From Fasciolopsis buskii (taxonomy: Eukaryota; Platyhelminthes; Trematoda; Plagiorchiida; Fasciolidae): DNA of 64,000 bases. Numbering within the stretch: position 1 is the stretch's first letter; each line of letters begins with the position of its first letter. Below are positions 53,201 through 64,000 of this stretch, one piece after another. The notes below the pieces were generated by a model. It was not told the DNA's origin. It did no database searches and saw nothing but the letters and a program-made list of their open reading frames with translations. Both the position numbers and the translations under genes were made by a program. The stretch lies in contig LUCM01011801.1 of the NCBI GenBank assembly GCA_008360955.1, positions 70,318 to 134,317 of the forward strand, in the 5' to 3' direction.

Positions 53201-54545
53201 ATATAGGAATGTATAATCTTTTTCGAGCACAATGGAAATGACGATGAATGTCTCGCGTAGCTAAATAAACATTTCAGCTTGGGAATTAAACCAAAACTTC
53301 AAAATTCAAGTGCTCCCATTTTAGTACATTTCGCATCCTAAAATAGAAGGTCAGTTTGGATAATAGTGTTCAGCCAATATATTTGGTGCATTTTGATTTT
53401 AGGTCAAGTATAACCACACAAGACATGAAATATGTCCCTGCCGGTAGTGTATCTAATAAATATGATTTGATATAGTACCCGTTGTTTGTTTCATATAATC
53501 CAGACTAGCTGCATACCGTTTCACATGTAAATGAGTCCGTCCACTTGTTTAACAAATCTCAGAGTATGCGTTGCGCAAAAGAATTTGATTTTAACCTTAA
53601 AAGTTTGTTCTCACTTATGTCGTTCATTGGCCTGGTGGTCTGAAGCTCCGTTTGGATATCCATTTTGAGAATTCCGATGTTCAATGCGACTGGCCAACTT
53701 GACCAATATTATTTTCATTTATCAGGCATTTCCTTGAAGTCACAGGTGTGAGTTGTGCGAATTTGTGATTATACCGTTCGGATTGTGAAATCCAACTAAA
53801 CAGGTAAATAGAAGGAAAAACTAAGAGATAAATAACCAAACGTTTTCATCGACGTAGATAAAGTTTTGTTCCCAGTCGATAGCTCACTTCATCCACGACT
53901 GAGAATCCGTAGGAGCGAGAGGGATAAGATATGTCTCACTGGGCCACTCAAAATATTTGAAATCAGTTGATATGAAAGATTCTGCTTAAAGGAACAGGAC
54001 AACTATTAAAGATTTGAAAACTTTGCTGACAACATATTCAGGCAAACAATCAATGAAATTTCCATCGGAACCAGTAGCAGTGCGCCAAGAAAAATCAGGA
54101 GTCTAGTTTCTAGCGTGAAAAGCACAGCACTTGATAACACTAGTCCGCGCTGTTCCCTGTGAAGTATAACAGGATCACCCAGAACAGGACGGTAGATTGT
54201 AGAACTGATGGCGAGAAACAGAAAAATAGCTGAGGATAATCCAGTTAAATGATGCAGAGTGAATGGCCCCTTTACCAAAATGGCCTAACCTGAGGTCATG
54301 CACGGACGGCGATTTATCAGATTTGATTTCAAACAGAATAATTTCTACTATACACGGGAATTCGCAAGTGATGACTTGCGTAAGCTTATTATTCCATATT
54401 CTGAAGCATAAAATAGTAACGCACAACTGTTTCAATCCGTTGCTTGTTAAGGAAGTCAAGTACCAGTCATAGTAAGAACCACGTAGTTTTAAAAGCGAAT
54501 ATTTGGACGAGAAATTATTGAAATCCTTTGCATGAATAGACACCA
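50236..54545. other. Intergenic DNA, nothing recognised
   Basis: It is AT-rich with only short open frames, and no simple repeat of note was seen. Confidence 0.45.
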
Positions 54546-55162
54546 AAATGGCAAAAATAGACGCACAGGTGTATATATACATATATCTGTACCCGTATAG
54601 AAATACAATTAGTTATAAGAAAAACATTAAAGGGCAACGAGGGAGCTGCAAAAAAGAAGAAACCGATAATTGAACTGCCCTTTCTAGATAGAATTTAGTA
54701 CCAAACTCGAACGTTCAGGCTGCGCGACTGGCAACTAAACAGGTGGCCTATTGAGACCTTATATGGTTCTAAGAGACTCCAAATTTTCAGGATTATGGTT
54801 GGCGCTAGCCCCCAAACCTCCCCGAATATTGGGCCCTAGTAGCTATGGGATATGCCCATTTCACCACGCTCACGCATAAAACATGTCATAAAAAGAACCC
54901 GAACGATGCAATCTGGATCAGTTATTTCCTACTATCAATTTTTGTGGACATTTCCGCTTAAGTAAATGAAGGTAGCGGTCTTTCCATCTACATTTTTCAG
55001 ACAACTGCCACTAAACCGAGATGCTAAAAGCAAGCCCGTATGTAGTAACAATTAAAAGCTACAGACGATTGTACCAAAATCAATATGCAATGTTTGACGT
55101 CAGGCGCGCACCAGACATTACAAATTATTATGAGTTCGAGGTAGCATTTTAGCTTTTCTGTT
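54546..55162. repeat. 617-bp direct repeat, copy 1
   Basis: It is identical in length to 55164-55780 and differs at five positions by my reading (54746, 54757, 54798, 54955, 54972), all transitions and no indels. There is no coding content. It is most simply one end of a contig overlapping the next. Confidence 0.95.
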
Positions 55163-55163
55163 N
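55163..55163. other. Single ambiguous base (N) at the repeat junction
   Basis: This is the only n I noticed in the window, exactly between the two copies, which marks a scaffold join or a gap of unknown size. Confidence 0.9.
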
Positions 55164-55780
55164 AAATGGCAAAAATAGACGCACAGGTGTATATATACAT
55201 ATATCTGTACCCGTATAGAAATACAATTAGTTATAAGAAAAACATTAAAGGGCAACGAGGGAGCTGCAAAAAAGAAGAAACCGATAATTGAACTGCCCTT
55301 TCTAGATAGAATTTAGTACCAAACTCGAACGTTCAGGCTGCGCGACTGGCAACTAAACAGGTGACCTATTGAGATCTTATATGGTTCTAAGAGACTCCAA
55401 ATTTTCAGGATTATGATTGGCGCTAGCCCCCAAACCTCCCCGAATATTGGGCCCTAGTAGCTATGGGATATGCCCATTTCACCACGCTCACGCATAAAAC
55501 ATGTCATAAAAAGAACCCGAACGATGCAATCTGGATCAGTTATTTCCTACTATCAATTTTTGTGGACATTTCTGCTTAAGTAAATGAAGATAGCGGTCTT
55601 TCCATCTACATTTTTCAGACAACTGCCACTAAACCGAGATGCTAAAAGCAAGCCCGTATGTAGTAACAATTAAAAGCTACAGACGATTGTACCAAAATCA
55701 ATATGCAATGTTTGACGTCAGGCGCGCACCAGACATTACAAATTATTATGAGTTCGAGGTAGCATTTTAGCTTTTCTGTT
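55164..55780. repeat. 617-bp direct repeat, copy 2
   Basis: It is offset by 618 from copy 1, and about 99.2% identical. The five differences are at 55364, 55375, 55416, 55573 and 55590 (here A, T, A, T, A where copy 1 has G, C, G, C, G). Confidence 0.95.
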
Positions 55781-57530
55781 GCATGCTGGTTTACCGCAGC
55801 AATTCGATGCCAAGCAATTTTTTGCATTCTTTGCGTATACCACTTCAACCGACCTTCATCAAGCAATTTTTAATCGGCTTCCCGATTTTCTGTAAGATAG
55901 ATTTGCATATGCGGTCCAAGATTGTGACAGATGGGATGCGTGCAAAAGTGTTCATCATCATCTCTTGTTGGCCTATCGCAACTTGATTCCCCAACAGCAC
56001 TGTTATGTGCTAACAACTTCTGACTGCAGACGGAAACTGCCGTCCGTACATCAATCAAGTTTATCCAATTATTTCCCGGCAATTTTCTTTTTCTTTTGTG
56101 ATTCTTGTTGTTCTAAATTGGAGGCTGTTTTGTTTTTACAATTGCTGGACATGAGTTCGAGTAAACGTTTATCCCCCCATTATGGACGTGGCACGTTAAG
56201 TTCATAAGAATCGGTAATAATACGAAATAGGATGAGAAGATGAAAAACAATAACAAAAGGGAAGAAGTTTATTGTTGGACTAAATTTTTGTTTTGTAAAT
56301 AATTTTGCTTCCAAAAATGTATCATAATATCGTACAATAAGTACATTGCGAACTTTCAAGTGTTTTCACTAAATTACAACCTCATGATTATTAGGATTCC
56401 TTTGCTCATAAGAAACACCCACTACATTTGGGTTGCCTAAGGTGGTTTGTTGCTGACTTGTTTATATTCTGTCATTCTGATCGGAAGACCTCGTCCCATC
56501 ATCTTCTTGGATTAAAATCAGAATAATCTCACTCTCGAGTCCAGCCACCGGCAGTCAGTCCCATAGAAATACAAAAAGATTTCGCCAGTTGGGTGCTCGC
56601 ACATACGATGAAGATGCCATTAAAAGGTGTACAGTCTTACCTCCAAGCTCAACTATCAGGATACTATGGAAACCGAAAATATGATCTATTGTCAGCACAC
56701 GTATTCGAGACCATTTAATCTTCGCAGCTTAAGATCCTACTGGCCGCAACGAACTCCCATTACAGCTTAGTACTGTGGCAACATGAGATGACAGCAAGAA
56801 AAATACATCTACTCTGCAATCATTGAGTCATTTTTAACCGCATGCAGTAACTGACGCGACTTGATTACAAGAGCTGGCCAAAAAGTCAGTATCCAGACAT
56901 TTGGAGTTTCATGCCATGATGTCCGGTTGTGCCTGGTAGTTTCTTCCCTTGGCAACTATTGAACGACAGTTGTTTTATCAAAAAACTTTACTTCTGATAG
57001 TCAAACCATAATATTTTACCTACATAGGCTTTTCTCATACTGGAGCCAGTACTGCAGGGCAATGACTTTTCCACCTAGTGTACCCCGATTACATTTTTCA
57101 TTATCTATTATTTGTTTTAGCTTTGCTTGGAAAATGAAGGAGGTGATTGGAATTAGCATAGGATTCAATAAGCAAAGCAATTTTCCAGGAATGTCCCTTT
57201 CTAATAAATCGCTAATGTAGCGTTGAAAAGTTGGCAGATTCATTTTCCACTCAGCGATCGGGAATCTAGCAAATCGCGTGTAATCCCAGTAAACGACAGA
57301 TTATGGATAGTCTAAACGATGTCACGTGTTTTGTCAATCTACGGATAACTTATCAACAAAAGGATTACAGTGTCTCTTATGTTTTCTTTGTAAAAGACTG
57401 AGGCAATCGAAAATTAATGACCACAAGTCTTAAACAGTTTTATTTGGGAGACAAGAGATAAACTATAGTAGTCAAGCAATTGTTTTGTTAGGACACAAAT
57501 AACCAGCAACAGAAAACTGTAGTTGCTTCC
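55781..57530. other. Intergenic DNA, nothing recognised
   Basis: No gene or notable repeat was identified. Confidence 0.4.
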
Positions 57531-57539
57531 AAGAAGCGA

Positions 57540-57915
57540 TTCGTTCTACTGTAAACTTGCTCAGTTCAGAACTGCGAACTATGAAATCAGGACACCGGCT
57601 TGGAACCGTTAGTAACACACGTGCGTTGTGCACCGCGTCTGTGCGATTAGGTTTACTTGCGTCCATTTCCCTTCGGAGATCAGAACGAGAAATGGATCTT
57701 GCTTCTGATGTCCACCAAATACACAGCGAGTGTCTAATGAGCCAAGTGTATTCAGAGATATCTTCAGTGTAGATAGTGCACAACTAGTCATGAATATGCG
57801 CAGTCCAGTAGGATGCCCAATTTCGGAGCGAATTTTTATGTTATCCTCCACAAGGTTATCTAAGAAACCAACTCAAAATCCACTCATGCTGAGGAGATGC
57901 AGTAACGAAAAATAA
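57540..57915. other. Stretch open in several frames on both strands, possible transposon relic
   Basis: Overlapping frames of 60-103 codons are open on both strands (for example minus 57472-57783 and 57609-57851, plus 57557-57772 and 57730-57915), with a composition less AT-rich than the flanks. I cannot assign a protein. Confidence 0.3.
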
Positions 57916-59402
57916 TTGCAATTGCACTATCTAAGAAAGTGACCGGTGATCCTAACTGCATCTCAAATCTCAAGAGGTAAACCTCTGATGCCATTGGATG
58001 ATGGCACTTTAAAGTAATTAGGATTACGGGAAATTTATTGTCATACATATATACTGTACCGCTTCATTAGGCAAATCAAAAACATTTGTTTCCATTCATC
58101 GCTGCCACTAATGTCCAGTGGGCATTGTTTAGGCGCCATTAATTTACCTTGTATTACTGTCCATGAACTTCACTGGGTACCAAACGAATCTTGTGTGTGC
58201 CGACTTCTAAATGTTCACGACTAACGGACACAATTGAAACCATGTCCTCAAAACCGAAAGACACAAACGTTTTATTTAATAACCTATTTTCGCTCGACTA
58301 TTTCATCATCCAGACCCAGGATCTTTTTGATATCATGGAGGCCAAAACTGACAATGACATTAATTCAGACCTTTTCATTACGTCTTGCATTCAGTACTTC
58401 ATACTCTAATTTACCAGAACTGAGGACGGTCAAAACCACTTGCTTTTCTCCAGTCATTTAATGTCCTGTTTGCTCAGCCGTACGCCGCTTAATGATCTCG
58501 GTTTATTAATTTCAACCTTATGACCATCCGCTGAATTTTTTATAAATCTAAACAAAAGTTCTAGAGTACTGATAATTTCCTTGATACACTACTACTTTCA
58601 CTGATGAATTTATATTTTCAGTGAACATGCACCGTATACGTTATCAGGAATTTGCAGGGCCAAAGAGAAAAGTCTGACGTCTTCCTTTTCCCTCCCTTTC
58701 CTACTGAAATCTGTGCCTCTTAATTCGGGGATCCATTCCCCAGGACCTTGAAGTGGCACTTATCTCCTAAACAATCACTGGTTATTCGAAACCCGTTAGA
58801 AAAAATCGGCTTGAAAAGAAGTGATCCCATAAATAGAAAATCCTGTCGCTTACTTTGATGAATGAGTTTGAAGAAAAACTTTCCTCTCGTGGATTGAGTG
58901 AGTCTTCCTGATCCCTTACTGTCCGCGTACAAATCCTCGGCTTACGCATTTGTTTGGTTGTTCTAACTCCTAATAACGATCTTCTGAATCGCATCAACAT
59001 CTGCAAATCCTTCAAGTGTTTGGCCCTTTTATGGAACTTATTTGAAAGCAGCACTGACACTATTTTTGCTTCTTTTCAACGACTATTTTTCCGCACTTTT
59101 TCGGCTTATTTAATTCAGTAAAAACTAAATCATCATTCCTTTCAATACATCGTAGGGTTAGGGAAGGAAAAGTGCATCCATCTTTTAATCACTTGCACCC
59201 GGAGAAGCATCACATTGACCTAAATTTCATTGGTTGCAAATATCATGAGAGCAATTTTGGCTATTAAAAAAATGATAGTGTGGATCTGAGTCACTTTCCT
59301 TCTTTCATATTTTACTCTCTTTATTAATGAACTAACATCGTACATCATTTCTCAGAAAGAGGACCGCGGAAAATAAAAGGTCGCCAAGCGGAGAAGTTGA
59401 CA
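57916..59402. other. Intergenic DNA, nothing recognised
   Basis: Only short open frames are present, and none is exon-like. Confidence 0.4.
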
Positions 59403-59478
59403 ACCGGTGCGAGGAATCGAACCTACGACCTTCGCGTCCAGGCGGCGCGACCTTGCACACTTGGCCAACGACGGTCCC
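59403..59478 (-). repeat. tRNA-derived SINE head or decayed tRNA-like gene
   Basis: Read on the minus strand, box B GGTTCGATTCC is an exact consensus match (59413-59423 on +). A box-A-like TGGCCAAGTGTGCAAGG lies at 59451-59467, at tRNA spacing. Parts of a cloverleaf can be drawn: a GGCC/GGTC D stem, a TCGCG/CGCGA stem in the anticodon position with a 9-nt loop, and about 5 of 7 acceptor pairs. The T stem is poor. The loop size and weak T stem argue against a working tRNA and for a SINE. Confidence 0.55.
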
Positions 59479-60494
59479 GAAACGACGCGCTTACCTAACC
59501 GAACTTAGTAGGCGAAAGTCATTTCACTTTCATCCATCTATCCTCTGCAGTTCTGTTGAAGCATTTTTTTATTTTCCGCAAGGTTCTTGTCCTAAAACGA
59601 TGAAATTTCATGTCCGTTTCCTAGAAACATTTATGATCTCCAAACCATCTTAGGAAGAACAACATTTGCACACATAATCACTTCACCTTTTAATATTAAA
59701 ACACTTGTTTCTTCACTTGTTACTTGTTCCAGTAATGTACTCTGCTATTACTACTACCCGGTATTCTTCCCTGGTGCAAAATAGAACGATTTCATTCCTA
59801 TTGGTAAACCTCGAACTAATGGCAGGTTGCAATAGAATTAGTGGAAATTTGATTCCACAAATTATTATTCGAAAATGTTTTAGTATGCCCGACTGGTTTT
59901 TGAAAAGTTCGCAGTTGTTATGATCACGCAATATGTTCCAGACCCTAATCTCATTCTTCAGGGTACTCCACCATTGGTCTTTCCATCTGTCGTAACTCCA
60001 CGGGTGACAGTTTTACTCCCTATTCCGTTCGTTTACGTCCCAACCATAAACCCGCAAGAAACAGCCTCGGAGTTTAACTCCGTTGATTGCAATCCAGCAC
60101 AGTTTCCATTGCAAAGCTTTTCTTCCCAATGCTTATTTGTATATCTTTCGTTTTTCTCTCTCTGCTATATATCATATGCCCTCAGGCTAAAAAGTGAAGC
60201 CTGTCCCAGTGCCTAAAGGTGCTAATTAAATCTACTCGTCTAAGATAACGGTAAAGTTAAACCAAGTCAGTACCATCATCCGAGACTTATTCACTGATTT
60301 TCATGCGCAAATATTTCACAACTTTAGTCTTAGTAACAAAAATTCACTATATTGCTTTTAGAGGGTTATGGAGCTGCTTTAACCGGGGAGATTGTATACA
60401 AATTGGGTTTTCGTTGTTGGATGCTAGCGGTGTACACATATATGATGACGGAAGGACTAGTTTGACAGGTATACGGCCATTAACTCAACGTATG
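59479..60494. other. Intergenic DNA, nothing recognised
   Basis: The open frame at 59920-60216 has no recognisable domain. Confidence 0.35.
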
Positions 60495-60562
60495 GATCCG
60501 AAAATCCGAACTCGGTAACACCAGCGTGATTCTAACTCAGCCATGAGCGCTACCTAAACCGG
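60495..60562 (-). repeat. tRNA-like repeat, degenerate copy
   Basis: On the minus strand, GTAGCGCTCATGGCTGAG (box A area, 60537-60553) is followed about 25 nt later by GAGTTCGGATTTT (box B area, 60501-60513). The layout matches the copy at 60.9 kb. Confidence 0.4.
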
Positions 60563-60904
60563 CATAGCCTGAAGTGTAAGACCAAGCTAGAGGTGTTTCA
60601 GAAATTATTCGTTTGGTAAATCTGTCATGGGACTTGGACGCATGAAACGAAATATAATGAATTTGTCATATTTTACCTACTCTGGAAGGTTTTCTCATCA
60701 AAATAGTCAGTACATGGATGGCGTCCATTTACGAATTCAAGTTTCGCACACGTTTTAACTGGTGATTTTAAATCGACCTTTAAGCCATATCGTGAAATAA
60801 TCTGTCACGTAACATGAACACTTAACTTGTCATTGATAAACCAAGGATGAACTGCAAAACTGTTTCGTCCTCGTTAGGTGTTGCCACCAGCGTACATCCA
60901 TCGA
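60563..60904. other. Spacer between two tRNA-like repeats, nothing else seen
   Basis: This is unremarkable AT-rich sequence. Confidence 0.4.
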
Positions 60905-60985
60905 ACAAGATTGGGACCCGAACTCGGGCAAACGAACATGAATCGAACGCCTTAGCCATCATGCTATCGCTCAGGCTGTCGACGG
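60905..60985 (-). repeat. tRNA-like repeat (SINE head)
   Basis: On the minus strand, ATAGCATGATGGCTAAGG is box A-like (60951-60968), and GAGTTCGGGTCCC is box B-like (60913-60925), 9 of 11 to consensus over its core. Spacing and order are as in a tRNA, and the same minus-strand arrangement is found 0.4 kb upstream. Confidence 0.45.
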
Positions 60986-62866
60986 TTTTTGCTTTACTTC
61001 AATAAATAATCAGCTTGCCATTCTGAACAACTCAACTGTGTCAGTTTATGTGGAAGGCCTTTTCCGAGCAGACCAGAGGCGATAAAGCGGAGCTGAAATA
61101 AATGGAATAAACTGACTCGTCAAGGAGAGACCAAATGCCATTTGACGCCACTCTGGCTGCGAAAACTATCATGATTTGGTAATTGCACCAAAAGTCAACA
61201 ACACACTACTGAAACTGGACAGCAGGGGACTGTCCTAAGTAATGAACATCAGGTTCACGTGAGCGTGACATGGCAAAATGGCATGGTACACACCTGAATT
61301 TAGTGAATTTAATATCTAACTGAGAGGTGTTTTCATAAAGGTGATATTGTGCTTTAATATAAATTAAGTCATTCCGCTCACAGAGACTTATCAAGGCATC
61401 GGGAGAAATTGTTTAAACACTAGCAGTATCCCCTTAGATGGTTATATTCGTGGGAAAATGTCGAAAGTTGTGGCGGTTTTATGAACTCTACATACAAAGT
61501 AATTTTCTATCTGGTCTCGTAGATTAGTTGATAGAGCAGACACGATATAACTACGAATGTTATGCTCACAGATGGGTTACAATGTCGACGAAGTCCAACA
61601 CATTTCACAATTAGTTTAGTTCGCTATTGGGTAAATATGACAAAACGGGAAAGAGAGGCAAACAAAGATAATTCCAGTTTCAAAGTATGGTTCTCACCGT
61701 GAATTCACTTGCTTACCTGTTTAAGGGGTAACTATGGGAATCGCCACGGGTATATTTTCTCCGACATGGTGGCATTATCATCCCACTTAGAACTAATCAG
61801 ATGGAAATGGATAAGTACAGCCATTACCAACAACGTGAGTCTGGAAATGATCTAAATAAATGGAAACAGCTTTCGGACTGCTCATCCTTAGAGCGCCTGT
61901 TATTGACCCTTGTAATTGTAACGGATTCGCGTGAAGCAAGAATTGAACTGACTTCAAATAAAAAGGAGTGTTATTGTTTTCATGAGATTTTACTTTGAAA
62001 CTTTAGTTGGGAAATAATCACAACCCCTGATAATTGCATGCAATAAACCCAAAATCTCCCGGATAAATTAGTTGGCTTTCCAAAAGCTATGAGAACACGC
62101 ATGAACTGGAAGTATTACTTACCGGATGAATAAATGACGTATGTAAAAATTTGGAATCGAGGTTGAAAATGTGCTGAATAAAATTCCAATTCCCTGTTGG
62201 GGGTGTTTTGCAATGGAAAGCCTCAAAATTAGTGTGACGGAATCTAACTCTGACGTGCCTGATAAGGATAAAGATGCGCTTTTACAGACGCTTAATTAGG
62301 CCCTTTATAGGAGCTTTTTATTGATATCCACGAGAATTTTAACCGTACTTCGGGCGCTAGTCCGTTCACTTTCGAGAAAAACATGAACAGGATGAGTTAA
62401 AAGTCACCCTTACTAAAACCTGATGGAATTTGTGGGGACTGATTTGTTTTGGAATGGAAGATTCATCCTCACATGGAATATCAGCAGAAAGCAGAATAAC
62501 ATGATTTGAGTGGAAATTGCCGAATGAAATCGATCGTTTGAATGGTGCCTTCCACAAAGACCAGTATAAATTAAAGTTCTTAATTCACCATCAACCACTG
62601 CGTACTTGTAAATCTTCAGGACTAGAGCCTGCATGATCAATGCACTCGCAGCATTTGATTCCCCGGTTCCATATTATTATTTATGGAATCGTGTTGACCG
62701 TTGCATTATTTAGGCACCTGTTCAGGTGAACGGATAAGAATATTTAGTTTGATAAAAGATCAATAACCTAAAGAAAATAGTAGGTAATAAATTAACTTGA
62801 TTTATTATACTATCAAAGATTTTACGTTTACCGAATAAGTTCGACTTTCGCAAAGTTACTCGGCCT
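60986..62866. other. Intergenic DNA, nothing recognised
   Basis: No gene or striking repeat was seen. Confidence 0.4.
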
Positions 62867-63420
62867 GTGGCATCAACATCCACTTCCCCACTTTTAAAAC
62901 CACAAAACTATTGTACATCCACTTCATTCTTTATCGGACTCTTTGGATGTGGAAGTCCAACGAACTTGAGTCGACAAGCTCACCCGGGCGATTGGCTGTT
63001 AGTCGAACACCACACCCGATACGTTCACGGTGCGGGCTATCGAAATTTAGTCCAACTGCACCAATACGGAGACCGTACGGGCTCAAGCATTCCAACCAAA
63101 CTTAAAATCATCGGGTTCCCGTCCCAGCTCGATCGGGATGGACAGGTACTGCTGATAATTCTCAATACGAATGTAACCGCTGTAGAGTTGTTACCTGCTA
63201 TCCTAGTGGTGACTTGAGCGCTGTTACCACGTGACGAGTAATTTTTGCCCCACCTAATTCTCTACCGTGCTCTCTGCCCAAATCATATCGAGAACAATGG
63301 TAGGACTTCAGCAATAGTGAGAACACAGGGAAAGCATAAGATTGCTTCGTCAGCAAGGGACCTTGAGTGTGGGGCAAAATGCTCACAAAATACTTGGCGA
63401 GGCCTTTAACAGCCAAAAAT
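62867..63420. other. GC-richer stretch open on both strands, possible dispersed repeat
   Basis: A 116-codon plus-strand frame (62867-63217) and a 72-codon minus-strand frame (63198-63416) lie in DNA clearly richer in GC than its surroundings. There are no visible domain motifs, and the plus frame is rich in Thr, Ser and Leu. I suspect a relic of a dispersed element but cannot name it. Confidence 0.3.
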
Positions 63421-64000
63421 ATAGTCTCAGTGGATTTGAAAATTTGTTTTTCTTACCCCCTGGTTGTTGGTTTTCATTGGGTTCTGATCTCTGACCTTGA
63501 GAATTAGATCGCAAACGGACGATGTCACCTCAACTGCTGATGAAACGTTTGCAATCTAAACGCCAGACAGCGATCAGAAACCCATGAAAAATTTAAAATA
63601 AACTGACCCACATTGGTAAACCTAATTATACTCAGCACATTCTTGTTCTAATTCCGGGAACATTTTGATGGAGCAAGAATTTACCGGCGGAATTCTGCGA
63701 GATACAGCCCTTTGCTTTAGCTCACTTTAAGGTGTGAAAGAAAATCTGCTTAAAGCCACAACTAGAGGGATCAAACCACTCAAGCCAAAATTCATCCCTC
63801 TGGAGCTAAACTTCTAATCATTAAACGCCAACTAGTGGGAAAAACGCTTTGTTGCAAGGTCAAAGTCCTCGGAAACATCGCAGTACACATCTATGATTAC
63901 TGGTTACCTTCAACTGCGCATAGGCATAGGCAGTGTTACTCCCACTGAAGACGCAGCATTTGATATTTAAACGCGAAATTCTGTGATCAGAAAAATGATG
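63421..64000. other. Window end, nothing recognised
   Basis: This is AT-rich sequence without an exon-like frame. Confidence 0.4.

Overview
This window looks like AT-rich, gene-poor nuclear DNA from an invertebrate animal. I infer a flatworm or another lophotrochozoan, but there is no decisive marker and the phylum call is low confidence. The evidence is one gene broken by kilobase-sized GT-AG introns, long non-coding stretches, microsatellites, tRNA-like repeats and a MITE-like inverted-repeat element. Nothing in it looks bacterial or viral.

The single gene I can support lies on the + strand from 21988 to 45472. It encodes a divergent nicotinic-acetylcholine-receptor-like subunit of the Cys-loop (pentameric ligand-gated ion channel) family. 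Five exons join in frame: 21988-22183 (signal peptide and N-terminal extension), 28688-28881 (start of the receptor domain), 32119-32163 (a 45-nt exon with the loop D tryptophan), 41837-42497 (Cys-loop, M1 and M2) and 44106-45472 (M3, a very long cytoplasmic loop, M4 and stop). The predicted protein is 820 residues. It has a signal peptide, a 13-residue Cys-loop, four membrane segments and a roughly 390-residue M3-M4 loop. It lacks the paired loop C cysteines and several agonist-site aromatics, so it reads as a non-alpha subunit. A poly(A) signal follows at 45792.

The first 21.9 kb show no gene, only an (AT)n run, a GC-richer patch, a perfect 13-bp hairpin and a fragment of a dispersed repeat. 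Downstream of the gene, 45.8-64 kb, there are repeats only: a 335-bp element with 73-bp terminal inverted repeats, a hairpin with an approximately 66-bp stem, four tRNA-like (box A/box B) elements, several GC-richer stretches open in many frames that may be transposon relics, and a 617-bp sequence present twice in tandem around a single N, most simply an assembly join of two alleles.
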